Assembly (NCBI RefSeq): GCF_004115155.1
Contig: NZ_RDSM01000003.1
Location: 558,001-622,000, forward strand
Source: Granulicella sibirica
GTDB lineage: Bacteria; Acidobacteriota; Terriglobia; Terriglobales; Acidobacteriaceae
Length of the DNA stretch: 64,000 nucleotides
Direction of reading: 5' to 3'
Shown: positions 1 to 8,481 of the stretch, one piece after another
Position numbering within the stretch: position 1 is the stretch's first letter
Layout: every line of letters starts with the position of its first letter
Notes under the pieces: model-generated
What the model saw: the letters and a program-made list of their open reading frames with translations, nothing else
Database searches by the model: none
Told to the model about the DNA's origin: nothing
Made by a program: the position numbers and the translations under genes

Positions 1-362
1 ACATCGTCATCTGTGGCCACAGCGACTGCGGCGCCATGAAGGCTCTTCTCAAGCCCGAAAGCCTCGAAGCCCTTCCCACCGTCAAGACGTGGATGAACAA
101 CGCCGCCGCCGCCCTCTCGGTGGCCAAATCGCTCGAGTCCCCCGAGGAGAGCCCCGCCGACAAGCTCAAGCGGCTCACCGAGGAAAACGTCCTCCTCCAG
201 ATGCAGCATCTCCGCACCCATCCCTCGGTCGCCGGAGCCATGGCCCGCGAGGAACTCACCATCTCCGGCTGGGTCTACGATATCGGCACCGGCCAGATCC
301 GCATCACCGAAGACGGCAGCCGCAACTTCGAGGTCGTCATCGTCGAGGCCGACCACGCATGA
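1..362 (+). CDS. beta-carbonic anhydrase, C-terminal part (5' end outside window)
   Basis: The frame is open from the left edge (first full codon at 3) and ends at the TGA at 360-362. It begins inside the motif CGHSDCGAMKALL, which in beta-class carbonic anhydrases carries a zinc-binding His and Cys. The C-terminus has the usual HP(S/A)V helix (THPSVAGAMAREELTISGW) and the GWVYDIGTG strand. The enzyme interconverts CO2 and bicarbonate in the cytoplasm. The first zinc Cys and the Asp-Arg pair lie outside the window. Its TGA overlaps the ATG of the bestrophin-like gene (ATGA), so the two are probably translationally coupled. A link between bicarbonate production and an anion channel is plausible but inferred. 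Confidence 0.93.
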   Translation, partial: IVICGHSDCGAMKALLKPESLEALPTVKTWMNNAAAALSVAKSLESPEESPADKLKRLTEENVLLQMQHLRTHPSVAGAMAREELTISGWVYDIGTGQIRITEDGSRNFEVVIVEADHA

Positions 363-1270
363 TCGTTCCCCGCGGGCCAGACCTGCTCCGCATGCTGCAG
401 TACGTCGGCAAGCCTTTGCTTCTTCTTGCGCTTTACGACGTTGCCATCGTCTTCGCCTTCAAGGTGCTGCATTGGCAGTGGATAGCGCTGCCCCATATTC
501 CTCTGGCACTCTATGGCTCCGCGATTGGCCTGATCCTCGGCTTCCGTAACCAATCCTGCTACGCCCGCTGGTGGGAGGCCCGGACGCTCTGGGGTGCGGT
601 GGTCAACAACGCTCGAAGCTGGGTTCGTCAGACCGTAACCCTTCGCGCCCCGGAGGATCACGAGACGCCCGAGCTGCACGAGATGCGGGTCAACCTCGTC
701 TATCACCAGATCGCCTTCGTACATGCGCTTCGCGCGCATCTTCGCAAGCTCGAGCCATGGAGCGATCTCAAGCCGCTCCTCGTCGAGACAGAGCTTGCCA
801 CGCTGCAGGGACAGGCGAACGTGCCGCTCGCGCTGCAACTCAAGATGGGCTCGCTTCTCCAGGAGTGCAAGCACCGAGGCTGGCTCGATCCCCTGCAATG
901 GGCCGCGATGGACACGACCCTCAATGACCTCGCCGACGCTCAGGGAGGCACTGAGCGCATCAAGAACACCCCCATGCCGAAACAGTACGACTACTTTCCG
1001 CGTCTTTTCGTCCACATCTACTGTTTCCTTCTGCCGCTTGCGATGGTGACCAACATGGGCTGGTTCACACCGCTCGGTTCCACGCTCGTCGGCTTCATCT
1101 TCCTCACGCTCGACAAGATCGGCCGCGACCTCGAAGATCCGTTCGACAACAAGATCTACGACGTCCCCCTCACCTCCATCACGCGCGGAATCGAGATCAA
1201 CCTCCGCCAGATGCTCGGCGAAACCAACCTGCCTCAGCCGGTCACTCCGGATAAGGGCGTTCTCTGGTAG
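359..1270 (+). CDS. bestrophin family (UPF0187/YneE-like) membrane protein
   Basis: 303 residues. The start is the ATG at 359 that overlaps the carbonic anhydrase stop; the frame stays open further upstream, but only as a shadow of that gene. The N-terminal hydrophobic segments and the motif FRNQSCYARWWEAR followed by WGAVVNNARSW are typical of the bacterial bestrophin family, whose members are predicted or shown to be pentameric anion or cation channels. A second hydrophobic pair (VHIYCFLLPLAMVTNMGW, then GSTLVGFIFLTL) and a cytoplasmic DPFDN segment complete the pattern. The DPFDN signature matches the acidic ring conserved in bestrophins. Coupling to carbonic anhydrase suggests bicarbonate or chloride transport; this is inference. 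Confidence 0.9.
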   Translation: MIVPRGPDLLRMLQYVGKPLLLLALYDVAIVFAFKVLHWQWIALPHIPLALYGSAIGLILGFRNQSCYARWWEARTLWGAVVNNARSWVRQTVTLRAPEDHETPELHEMRVNLVYHQIAFVHALRAHLRKLEPWSDLKPLLVETELATLQGQANVPLALQLKMGSLLQECKHRGWLDPLQWAAMDTTLNDLADAQGGTERIKNTPMPKQYDYFPRLFVHIYCFLLPLAMVTNMGWFTPLGSTLVGFIFLTLDKIGRDLEDPFDNKIYDVPLTSITRGIEINLRQMLGETNLPQPVTPDKGVLW

Positions 1271-1300
1271 CAGTCCCGGCTAGTTAGCACCTGCCTCTTT

Positions 1301-1333
1301 GGTTGTCATTCCCGAAGGGAATCTGCGTCTGCC
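1301..1333 (-). repeat. dispersed palindromic repeat R1, copy 1 (overlaps WYL gene end)
   Basis: On the minus strand this reads GGCAGACGCAGATTCCCTTC and continues GGGAATGACAACC. The core ATTCCCTTCGGGAAT is a perfect palindrome apart from its centre. The same unit recurs near 35185, 43131 and 56879, with a decayed form near 41466. This copy encodes the last eight residues and the stop of the WYL regulator. Confidence 0.85.
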
Positions 1334-2064
1334 TTTACCCGTGCTACTTTCGCTACCGGAATCAGCCCAAGCGCCCGCAACTCCTTCTCCGGCACGGTCT
1401 CTCGAAGATAATCTTTCAGCCTCTGCCCACGCTTCAGCACGAACGTCTCTTCCAGCACCTCGATCGTGCTCATGCGGTCGAGGCGGAAGTTGCGGAATCC
1501 TTTCCGCATCTCGCACCATGCCGCCATCGTCCACACGCCGCCCCAGAAGGCAAGCGCGAGCGGTCGCACGCGCCGTTCGCTCAGGGCGCCATCGAGGCGT
1601 TCATAGCGGAAGCGGACCGGGTGCGACCGCATGCACGCCGCATGCAGATCATCGATCCGCAGACGCACTTCGCGCGACAAGGCAAAGCCCGGCGCATACA
1701 TCTGCACCATGTCCATCTCGATCCGCATCTGAGCCGGAAGCGCCGCCTCGATCTTGCGCAGCGCCTCGCGCGCGCACGCGGCCATGGCCTCGCCGCCCCA
1801 TGCGCTCGCCATCCGCGCGCCGAGTACAAGCGCGGTCGTCTCCTCGGCGGTGAACTGCATCGGGGGCATATCCATCTCGCGCCGCAGCGTATAGCCGACG
1901 CCTGCCTCCCCCTCGATCATCACGCCGCTCGCCTGCAGGTCGGCAACGTCGCGATAAAGCGTTCGCGTTGAGATCTCGAGCTTCTCCGCTAACTGCGCCC
2001 CGGTCAGCAGTCTCCCGGAGCGCAGCATCTGGACGATTCGAAACAGCCGGTCAGCGCGTCGCAT
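1306..2064 (-). CDS. WYL-domain transcriptional regulator (YafY-type)
   Basis: 252 residues. The N-terminus is a DeoR/HTH_11-like winged helix (residues 1-55: RLFRIVQMLRSGRLLTGAQLAEKLEISTRTLYRDVADL). It is followed by a helical linker and a WYL domain (about 135-200, RFRYERLDG, then RRVRPLALAFWGGVWTMAAWC). In this family the WYL domain senses a ligand. It starts 24 bases after the VOC gene stop, so the two probably share a transcript. Its last codons (ADADSLRE) and TGA are supplied by a copy of the dispersed palindromic repeat described separately, so the repeat probably replaced or extended the original C-terminus. Confidence 0.9.
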   Translation of the reverse strand: MRRADRLFRIVQMLRSGRLLTGAQLAEKLEISTRTLYRDVADLQASGVMIEGEAGVGYTLRREMDMPPMQFTAEETTALVLGARMASAWGGEAMAACAREALRKIEAALPAQMRIEMDMVQMYAPGFALSREVRLRIDDLHAACMRSHPVRFRYERLDGALSERRVRPLALAFWGGVWTMAAWCEMRKGFRNFRLDRMSTIEVLEETFVLKRGQRLKDYLRETVPEKELRALGLIPVAKVARVKADADSLRE

Positions 2065-2088
2065 GCTGACACTCTACTGCCAATTCCC

Positions 2089-2466
2089 TCACAGCCCATG
2101 CACCCCGACCATGTTTCCTTCGGTGTCCTTCATCACAAACATCTCGCCTGGAACACCGGGAACCGACATCTTCGGCACAACCACCGATCCGCCGGCCTTC
2201 TCGACCCGCGCTTCGGCCTCCCCAACCTCTCCGGCAAAGACCGGAAGCTTCAGGTAGACCATCGTGCCGCAAGGCGAAGGCTGCGAGTGTGGCCGCTTCA
2301 CCAGCGCTCCGCCGACACCCTCGCCGACAAATGGGAACATGACGATCGGATCGCGGCCTCCCGCGAACTCCTGCATGTTGGTATGCAATACATCCTCATA
2401 GAACCGGCGCGCCCGATCCAGGTCTACGGTTGGAATCTCGAACCACGTCAACGCATCGTTATTCAT
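2089..2466 (-). CDS. VOC family (glyoxalase/bleomycin-resistance-like) protein
   Basis: 125 residues with the ATG at 2466 chosen because GGGAGAAG lies just upstream; a longer frame to 2502 lacks this. Two beta-alpha-beta-beta-beta modules are visible: WFEIPTVDLDRARRFYEDVL opens the first, and VYLKLPVF with VEKAGGSVVVPKMSVPGVPGEMFVMKDTEGN forms the second. This layout is typical of short VOC proteins related to YybH/PhnB-like dioxygenase or resistance proteins. The substrate cannot be told. It sits directly upstream of and co-oriented with the WYL regulator, and 104 bases downstream of ada, so a small stress operon is possible. Confidence 0.88.
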   Translation of the reverse strand: MNNDALTWFEIPTVDLDRARRFYEDVLHTNMQEFAGGRDPIVMFPFVGEGVGGALVKRPHSQPSPCGTMVYLKLPVFAGEVGEAEARVEKAGGSVVVPKMSVPGVPGEMFVMKDTEGNMVGVHGL

Positions 2467-2570
2467 CTTGGCTTCTCCCGCAAGCAGCGTTCCGCCACTC
2501 ACAGGATTAGGCTACTGACACCCTGCTGACACCATCCTGTCAGCAGCTTCACAGATGCCCAAAAGTATTT

Positions 2571-3767
2571 CTACCGCGCCTCAGCTTCGAGCAGCCGCCG
2601 CTTCCGGTCTACACCCCAGCGATACCCAGTCAACGAACCGTCTTTGCCCACGACACGATGGCAGGGCACGGCCACCGCGATCGGGTTCGCTCCGCACGCC
2701 GCCGCAACTGCACGCGAGGCCGTCGGAGCACCAAGCGACATCGCCAACTCGCCATAGCTTCTGGTCTCACCTCGCGGAATCTGGCGCAGAGCCGTCCACA
2801 CCCTTTGCTGGAATGCCGTCGACCGCACATGCAGCGGGAACGCAGCCGCTGCCGGATGCTCCGTCGTCTGGCTCGCCACGAAGCTGACGGCGTCGGCCAG
2901 CCACCCTTTATTCGGCTTAGCCGGCATAAGCTGCGCCTTCGAGAACTGCGCCCGCAGGTTGCGTTCCAGCTCGGCGTCATCCTTGCCGAAGGCGATCGAG
3001 CAGACACCAACGTCGGTCGTCGCCACCAGCATCCGTCCAAGCGGGCTTGGCGCAATCGCATAGCGGATCAGAAGGCCAGCGCCGCCCTCGCGCATCTCCC
3101 GCGGCTTCATCCCCAGCGTGTCCTTGCTGTTCTCATACAGGCGGCTCGATGACCCGAACCCCGCCTCGTATAAGGCGTCCGTAATTTTTACCGGGCCAGC
3201 CGCCTTCGCGGCAGCCCGCCGCGCCCGTAGGCCGACCGACACACCAGGGGTGGCGCTGCCCTCAACCTGGAAGCTCTCGTCCACCTCGGCTTTCGGCTTG
3301 CGCACCTTCTCCTTGAACTTCTCCACCCGCTGCGCCTTGGCGAACTCGCCCGGTGTCACGCCGAGCACACGCTTGAAGCCCCGCAGGATCGTCAGCCGCC
3401 CAACTCCCGTCGCCTTGGCTACATCGGCCAGCTTCGTCCGCTCACCCGCATGGTCCTTCAGGTAGTCGGTCACCGCCGCGATGGCTCCGGCCTGCGGATC
3501 CGCCTTGGCTTCCACGCGGTCCGGCTCGCATCGCATGCAGGCCCGATATCCCGCTGCCTCAGCCGCAGCGGGGTTCGGGAAGAAGGTCACGTTCTTCCGA
3601 TTCGGTCTGCGGCTCGCGCAACTGGGCTTGCAGTAGACCTTCGTCGATTTCACCGCGTAGACGAACACACCGTCCGCCCGCGCATCGCGCTCGAGCACCT
3701 GCTGCCACTGCTTCCCCGGAAATACGCTCGGTACATCTGTTACCAATCCTGTCGCCTGATTCTCCAT
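2571..3767 (-). CDS. ada: Ada: DNA alkylphosphotriester/O6-alkylguanine methyltransferase and regulator
   Basis: 398 residues from the ATG at 3767, which has AAAGAGGG about eight bases upstream. The N-terminal Ada zinc domain has cysteines C46, C50, C77 and C80 (VYCKPSC and RACMRC); C46 corresponds to the methyl-accepting Cys of E. coli Ada. An AraC-type helix-turn-helix follows (about 95-240), with an unusually long linker of some 40 residues after VEKFKEKV. The C-terminal methyltransferase domain ends with the PCHRVV active site (C369) and GYRWG. The protein repairs alkylated DNA and, once methylated, activates adaptive-response genes in known relatives. No alkA or alkB lies next to it. Confidence 0.93.
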   Translation of the reverse strand: MENQATGLVTDVPSVFPGKQWQQVLERDARADGVFVYAVKSTKVYCKPSCASRRPNRKNVTFFPNPAAAEAAGYRACMRCEPDRVEAKADPQAGAIAAVTDYLKDHAGERTKLADVAKATGVGRLTILRGFKRVLGVTPGEFAKAQRVEKFKEKVRKPKAEVDESFQVEGSATPGVSVGLRARRAAAKAAGPVKITDALYEAGFGSSSRLYENSKDTLGMKPREMREGGAGLLIRYAIAPSPLGRMLVATTDVGVCSIAFGKDDAELERNLRAQFSKAQLMPAKPNKGWLADAVSFVASQTTEHPAAAAFPLHVRSTAFQQRVWTALRQIPRGETRSYGELAMSLGAPTASRAVAAACGANPIAVAVPCHRVVGKDGSLTGYRWGVDRKRRLLEAEAR

Positions 3768-3810
3768 GTCCGTCCCTCTTTCAGTATCCTCCCACCGGCT
3801 GCTCCGGCGC

Positions 3811-3828
3811 ACACTCCGCTCTGTTCAG
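3811..3828. repeat. short repeat R3, weak copy
   Basis: ACACTCCGCTCTGTTCAG differs at two positions from the same stretch of the longer R3 copies at 44783 and 47980 (ACACTCCG-CT-TGTTCAG core). It lies upstream of ada. It could be chance similarity. Confidence 0.35.
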
Positions 3829-3852
3829 CCAAACTTGCGTACACACGCAACA

Positions 3853-3874
3853 AGGGCCCGGCGTTCCGGGCCCT
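3853..3874 (-). terminator. perfect 9-bp hairpin downstream of the transglutaminase-like gene
   Basis: AGGGCCCGG at 3853-3861 pairs perfectly with CCGGGCCCT at 3866-3874 across a 4-base loop. It lies 28 bases beyond the minus-strand stop at 3902. Only a weak T run follows (TTGTTG), so this is a likely but not classical terminator. Confidence 0.65.
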
Positions 3875-3901
3875 CGTTCAATCCTTGCCTCGTCCCTGAA
3901 G

Positions 3902-4750
3902 CTAAAGCTTGCCCGGCACCGGAAGTGCCTTGCCGTCCTGATCGATCTCATTCGCTTCCACGTAGAAGTTCATGAGGTCGGCGCGTCCAAATGCTGTTGT
4001 AATGGCCACATCGGCGGCATCGCGACCCGTCGCCATCAGCACCCGGCCATAGCGTGGATCGTTATGCCGTGCATCCATCGTCCACCAGCGGCCATCGAGC
4101 CATACCTGGTACCACGCGCTGAAATCGCCCGGCCCACTATAAGGAATACGAATGTCCCCAAGATAGCCGGTTACGTAGCGCGCCGGAATGTTCTGGCAGC
4201 GGGAGAGCGTCACGGCGAGATGTTGGAAGTCGCGGCAGACGCCGATCCGCTCGGTAAAGACATCCATCGCGGTCTTTGTTGGGCGCGCGGCCTTGTAGTC
4301 GAACTGCACCTTATTGTGGACCCAATCGCGAATCGCCGTCGCCCGCGTCCATCCCGGGGAGTATCCGCCGAAGAGATCCTGCGCGATCGGCGAGAAGCGG
4401 TCTACCTCGCAGTACCGGCTCGGCAGAAGGAACTGCAGCACCTCGGCCGGAAGCTCGTCGATGGGAGCCTGCTGCGCGTCAGCAGCGATCTCGTCGGTGG
4501 TGTCCGGCCGCTCCACAATGGCCTCGGAGCTAAGCTTCAGGCGCCCTGGAGGGGCGACAAATCGTGTGCAGCGGTTGCCGAAGCTGTCGTTGTATTCGCG
4601 GAACGGGACGGTAGCGCCATCGACCTCTACGCGCAATTCGTTTCCACTCCGCACGGAGCCATCGATCGAGGGGTCGAGGTGCAGAAGCGCAATCATGGGC
4701 GTCGCGAACGCCGAATAAAACTGGATATCAAACTCCGTGCGAATCAGCAT
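3902..4750 (-). CDS. transglutaminase-like (COG1305) cysteine protease-fold protein
   Basis: 282 residues. The N-terminal half is the beta-rich domain seen in bacterial transglutaminase-like proteins (bacterial transglutaminase N-terminal region type). The catalytic core shows GVCRDFQHLAVTLSR with the nucleophile Cys, and WWTMDARHN with the acidic residue, followed by GRDAADVA. The segment where the catalytic His is expected reads DFSAWYQVWL, with Ser rather than the common HAW. Either the subfamily places its His elsewhere or the triad is altered. No signal peptide is visible. Such genes often sit with alpha-E and circularly permuted ATP-grasp genes, but none is adjacent here. Substrate unknown. 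Confidence 0.87.
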   Translation of the reverse strand: MLIRTEFDIQFYSAFATPMIALLHLDPSIDGSVRSGNELRVEVDGATVPFREYNDSFGNRCTRFVAPPGRLKLSSEAIVERPDTTDEIAADAQQAPIDELPAEVLQFLLPSRYCEVDRFSPIAQDLFGGYSPGWTRATAIRDWVHNKVQFDYKAARPTKTAMDVFTERIGVCRDFQHLAVTLSRCQNIPARYVTGYLGDIRIPYSGPGDFSAWYQVWLDGRWWTMDARHNDPRYGRVLMATGRDAADVAITTAFGRADLMNFYVEANEIDQDGKALPVPGKL

Positions 4751-4920
4751 AGAGAGGGGGTCCTCAAAAAGATAAAATGTTATGGAAGAGGAAGAAATCG
4801 GTGGGTTTCTAGCTTCTCATCAACTATATAGACTCAGCGCGAGGCATCCCGGTTGTAAACAACCACGGATTAGTCCCCTGGACGCGCCCTACCGGATAAG
4901 TCGGGCCTGCGGATCGGTAC

Positions 4921-4960
4921 AAAAAAGAAGCGGGCGAGCCCCGAAGGACCCACCCGCTCC
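4921..4960 (-). terminator. Rho-independent terminator of metK
   Basis: Read on the minus strand, GAGCGGGTGGGTCC, a TTCG tetraloop and GGGCTCGCCCGCTTC form a long stem, followed directly by TTTTTT. It begins 14 bases after the metK stop. This is a textbook intrinsic terminator. Confidence 0.9.
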
Positions 4961-4973
4961 CGGTGACGAACTC

Positions 4974-6149
4974 CTACTTGGCTGCTACTTCAACCTTGAC
5001 GCCAGCCTGCTCCGCGAGGGCCGCGGCCTTGTCGGTCGCCTCCCAGGTGAAGTTATCGCCCTTGCGTCCGAAGTGACCGTAAGCCGCGGTCTTCTTGAAG
5101 ATCGGGCGGCGCAGGTTGAGGCTCTCGATGATGCCTTTGGGCGTCAGCAGGAAGTTCTTGCGAACCAGCGCCTCGAGCGAGGTCTCATCGACCTTGCCCG
5201 TGCCGAACGTGTCGACCAGCACGCTCACCGGCTCAGCCACGCCGATCGCGTAGGCAAGCTGCACCTCGACGCGATCTGCAAGTCCAGCAGCAACGATGTT
5301 CTTGGCAACGTACCGCGCCATGTAAGCCGCGGAACGGTCGACCTTGGTCGAATCCTTGCCCGAGAACGCTCCGCCACCGTGGCGGCCCATGCCGCCATAG
5401 GTGTCGACGATGATCTTGCGTCCGGTCAGGCCGGTGTCGCCCATCGGTCCGCCGATGACGAAACGGCCGGTTGGGTTGATGTGGTACTTGGTGTCCGCAT
5501 CGAGAAGCTCGGCGGGAATGACAGCCTGGATGACGTGCTCGAGGATCTCGGCGCGAAGCTGGTCGTTGCCGACCTCTTCCGCGTGCTGCGTCGAGATGAC
5601 GACCGCGTCCACGCGAACAGGCTTGTGGTTTGAGTCGTACTCAACCGTCACCTGGCTCTTGCCGTCGGGACGGAGGTACGCCATCTTGCCCGACTTGCGG
5701 ACTTCGCTCAGTTTCTCCGCCAGGCGGTGCGCAAGCGAGATTGGCGTCGGCATCAGTTCCGGGGTCTCGTTCGTAGCGTAGCCGAACATCATGCCCTGGT
5801 CGCCGGCTCCGCCGGTGTCCACGCCTTGCGCGATGTCGGGGGACTGCTTGTTGATCGTCGAGATGACAGCGCAGGTATTCGAATCGAAGCCGTGCGTCGC
5901 ATCGTTGTAGCCGATCTCGGAGACCGTCGAACGAACCAGAGTCTGGAAGTCCACATACGCCTTGGTGGTGATCTCACCGGCGATGACGACGAGACCGGTG
6001 CAGGTCAGCGTCTCGCAGGCTACGCGGCTGTAGGGGTCCTGCTCGAGGCAGGCATCCAGGATGGCATCGGAGATCTGATCCGCGATCTTATCGGGATGCC
6101 CTTCGGTCACTGATTCACTTGTAAAAAGAAAACGGTCGCGTTTCGCCAA
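4974..6149 (-). CDS. metK: S-adenosylmethionine synthase
   Basis: 391 residues. It makes S-adenosylmethionine from methionine and ATP in the cytoplasm. Family hallmarks are [20 protein letters not shown] at the N-terminus, [12 protein letters not shown], and the phosphate-binding loop [19 protein letters not shown]. The length is typical (about 385-400). The start is a TTG at 6147-6149 on the minus strand, supported by a strong GGAGGTAG six bases upstream; no ATG or GTG lies near the conserved N-terminus. The upstream region lacks a recognisable SAM-I riboswitch core. It is a single gene with its own terminator. Confidence 0.98.
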   Translation of the reverse strand: MAKRDRFLFTSESVTEGHPDKIADQISDAILDACLEQDPYSRVACETLTCTGLVVIAGEITTKAYVDFQTLVRSTVSEIGYNDATHGFDSNTCAVISTINKQSPDIAQGVDTGGAGDQGMMFGYATNETPELMPTPISLAHRLAEKLSEVRKSGKMAYLRPDGKSQVTVEYDSNHKPVRVDAVVISTQHAEEVGNDQLRAEILEHVIQAVIPAELLDADTKYHINPTGRFVIGGPMGDTGLTGRKIIVDTYGGMGRHGGGAFSGKDSTKVDRSAAYMARYVAKNIVAAGLADRVEVQLAYAIGVAEPVSVLVDTFGTGKVDETSLEALVRKNFLLTPKGIIESLNLRRPIFKKTAAYGHFGRKGDNFTWEATDKAAALAEQAGVKVEVAAK

Positions 6150-6265
6150 CGAACTACCTCCAAAAACTTCTGTGCCGTGTGTTCAACCCTCCTATTTTAC
6201 CCATTACAGGACAAGTGCAGCAAAACAGGGGGCAATGAGCTGCAGGGAACCCGCAGTGAGTGGCG

Positions 6266-6739
6266 TCATCTGGCATCGGCTGGAGTGCTATCCGGCGCGG
6301 AGACGATCTGGGCATTTTGCCGTAACTCCATCTGCCGATGCTGCACCAGATGCCACGCTAACCACACAATGGCCCACAACATAACCATCAAAATCGCCAC
6401 GCCAACCCACCGCAAACCCATGCCGGGCTGCTCCGTTGACCGGCTTTTCTTCACATTTTCCGCGAACTGAACCCAATCCCGATCTCCGTCGCCGCCCAGG
6501 CCCACCTCCCGGCAGCTTTGCTCAAACCGTTCAATCCAAACGGCTTCTTCCATCCCAAGAGCACTGAGGTAGCTGCGCAGGATGCCTTTCCGAAACACGC
6601 CCCCAGGAAGCTGCGCGTACTCGCCCGCCTCGAGCGCCCGTACATTCTGCGGCGAAACCTTGGTCGCGGCGCAGATATCCTCCACCGCCACCCCCCGCAC
6701 CTCCCGCTCGTGCCGCAACTCTTCGCCGAATCGTGTCAT
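6266..6739 (-). CDS. RodZ-like helix-turn-helix protein with one membrane segment
   Basis: 157 residues. Residues 5-75 form an XRE-like HTH_25 domain (FGEELRHEREVRGVAVEDICAATKVSPQNVRALEAG, then LPGGVFRKGILRSYLSALGM). In RodZ this domain binds MreB. A single transmembrane helix follows (about 112-133, WVGVAILMVMLWAIVWLAW). Only about 25 residues follow the membrane helix, so the large periplasmic domain of RodZ is absent. The short form may still localise cell-shape machinery, or may be a membrane-bound regulator; this cannot be decided here. It is divergent from the polysaccharide cluster at 6893. Confidence 0.82.
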   Translation of the reverse strand: MTRFGEELRHEREVRGVAVEDICAATKVSPQNVRALEAGEYAQLPGGVFRKGILRSYLSALGMEEAVWIERFEQSCREVGLGGDGDRDWVQFAENVKKSRSTEQPGMGLRWVGVAILMVMLWAIVWLAWHLVQHRQMELRQNAQIVSAPDSTPADAR

Positions 6740-6892
6740 GTCGCTTCGTCTCGTGTGTCTGGCCGCTCAACACATTGTTATCCATGCAACCAAGTCGCCA
6801 ATGCCTGCCTGTCATTTTATTCGAGCGCGCACCTAGCTGGAGAACCCTCGCCGGATCCCCCACAAACCCTCTGCTAGACTTTCCTCAAGTCC

Positions 6893-8437
6893 GTGCGGAT
6901 CCCCTACCCAGTGCGAATTCCCGTCTGGCATGCCACTGTTTTCGCGGTGGGCCTGGCAGTCGTGCAACTCGCCCTCGGGACGAATGCCCTCTTCAGCGGA
7001 CTTTGCATTGTCTTCATCGTGACGGCGACGTACGCGTTCAACATGGCCGGAGGTCTCGCCCGCCCATCCGGATCCTACGTCTTCTTCTTCGCGTTGCTTG
7101 CCGTGATTCTTGGTCTGGTCGCCAAGTGTCTTCTTTTGGAAGCCGCCGATTCGAACCTTCGCGTTCCGATGATTACGATGGAGGCGTATACCGGCGGCAT
7201 CCTCGCCATGCTTGCCGCCGTGTACATGAGCCAGCGATTTATCCGGAGAGTAGGCTTCCTCCAAAATCTTGCGACCGTCGACAATATGAAGATGGCGGCG
7301 ATTGGCTGCCTTGTCGCGGGCATCGGTGTCCCGCTACTCGGTGGTGTTCTCTACACCGAAGGCGGAAACGTCTTCACCCCCCTCTTCTCCGCCTACAACC
7401 AGATCAACCACTTTTTGCCCATGGCCATCATTCTTGGCGTTACGGCGGAGATCTATCTCAGCAACGGGACGCGCAGTGTCAACGCCCCGGTTCTGATTGC
7501 AGGCGGCTGGATGCTCTTCCAGGGAGGGGTACTCAGTTTCTCCAAGGAAGCCCTTTTCCTGCCACCCGTGTGCTGGCTTGCGACGGGGGCCTCGTTGCGT
7601 TACCGCTTCAGCCGGGGGCAGCTTTTCGGTGGCCTCCTAATCCTCTTCCTCTTCGGCCGCTACATGATCCCTTTCTGCCAGTACGGTCGATCCTTCCGCA
7701 GCGACTCCAACACCTTTTCGCAGAATGTCGACGTCTCCATCAGCCTCCTCTTCCGTCTCGAAGAGGTTCGAACGCTCTACGCGCAAAACCTCGCCATCAT
7801 CGATCGCGGGAGTCAGCACGGATACTTCAACACCGATCAGGGCCTGTTCGACCGCCTTCAGATGTTTGGCATCGACGACGCGCTGAATGCCGTCACGGAA
7901 GAAGAAGGGGAGTACGGACTCACGCCGATACTCAGCTACTTTCTGAACGCCGTCCCGCACGTCTTCTGGCCAGACAAGCCGACCATCAACATGGCCAATG
8001 TCTTCGGTCATGCGGTCGGTCTACCGGAGTCCGATACCACCACAAGTATTTCGTTCAGCCCCGTCGCCGAGGCCTACCACGACGCGAAGTGGGCGGGTGT
8101 CTTCATCGTTGCGCCCATCATTTGGTTCCTGCTCTTCATCATCATGGATTCGCTATGCGGGGATACGCGCAAGTCCCCCTGGGGAATCCTCGCCTTGTCT
8201 CTCTTCGCGCACGACGCACCCGAAGGCATGCTTGGTGGCCCCGTGTACCTCATGAGCATGGGCGTGATCATTATCTCGACCATCGCCATCTTTTCGGCTT
8301 ATCTTCTTCCTCTTCTCGCCACCATGACGACGGGAGCCAAGAGCAGGAAGGCCAAGCGGGTCCTTGCTGTCCTCCCGGCCGCCCGCCAGCGAGGTGGCCT
8401 CGTCTCCAAGCCCCCTGCTGCCGACTCCAGCCTCTAA
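6893..8437 (+). CDS. Wzy/O-antigen polymerase-like polytopic membrane protein
   Basis: 514 residues from a GTG at 6893. About ten or more hydrophobic helices are visible (for example TVFAVGLAVVQLALGTNALF, VFFFALLAVILGLVAKCLLL, LFGGLLILFLFGRYMI, VFIVAPIIWFLLFIIM). The segment VPHVFWPDKP after a long extracytoplasmic loop resembles the FWPDKP signature seen in O-antigen or exopolysaccharide polymerases of the Wzy/EpsK type. It would link oligosaccharide repeat units outside the inner membrane. The neighbours, an FtsX-like permease and a GT39-type glycosyltransferase, support an envelope glycan role. The exact polymer is unknown. Confidence 0.7.
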   Translation: MRIPYPVRIPVWHATVFAVGLAVVQLALGTNALFSGLCIVFIVTATYAFNMAGGLARPSGSYVFFFALLAVILGLVAKCLLLEAADSNLRVPMITMEAYTGGILAMLAAVYMSQRFIRRVGFLQNLATVDNMKMAAIGCLVAGIGVPLLGGVLYTEGGNVFTPLFSAYNQINHFLPMAIILGVTAEIYLSNGTRSVNAPVLIAGGWMLFQGGVLSFSKEALFLPPVCWLATGASLRYRFSRGQLFGGLLILFLFGRYMIPFCQYGRSFRSDSNTFSQNVDVSISLLFRLEEVRTLYAQNLAIIDRGSQHGYFNTDQGLFDRLQMFGIDDALNAVTEEEGEYGLTPILSYFLNAVPHVFWPDKPTINMANVFGHAVGLPESDTTTSISFSPVAEAYHDAKWAGVFIVAPIIWFLLFIIMDSLCGDTRKSPWGILALSLFAHDAPEGMLGGPVYLMSMGVIIISTIAIFSAYLLPLLATMTTGAKSRKAKRVLAVLPAARQRGGLVSKPPAADSSL

Positions 8438-8481
8438 GCTCTCGCCCATCGCCGGTCTCCTCCCATACACTGGAAGGTATT

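Noticed and set aside
6150..6265. SAM riboswitch upstream of metK
   Set aside because: No conserved SAM-I or SAM-II core words were seen in the leader.
6733..8481. 5' extension of the permease frame through the polymerase gene
   Set aside because: The extra 583 residues are out-of-frame translation of the polymerase gene; the GTG at 8482 has a ribosome-binding site.
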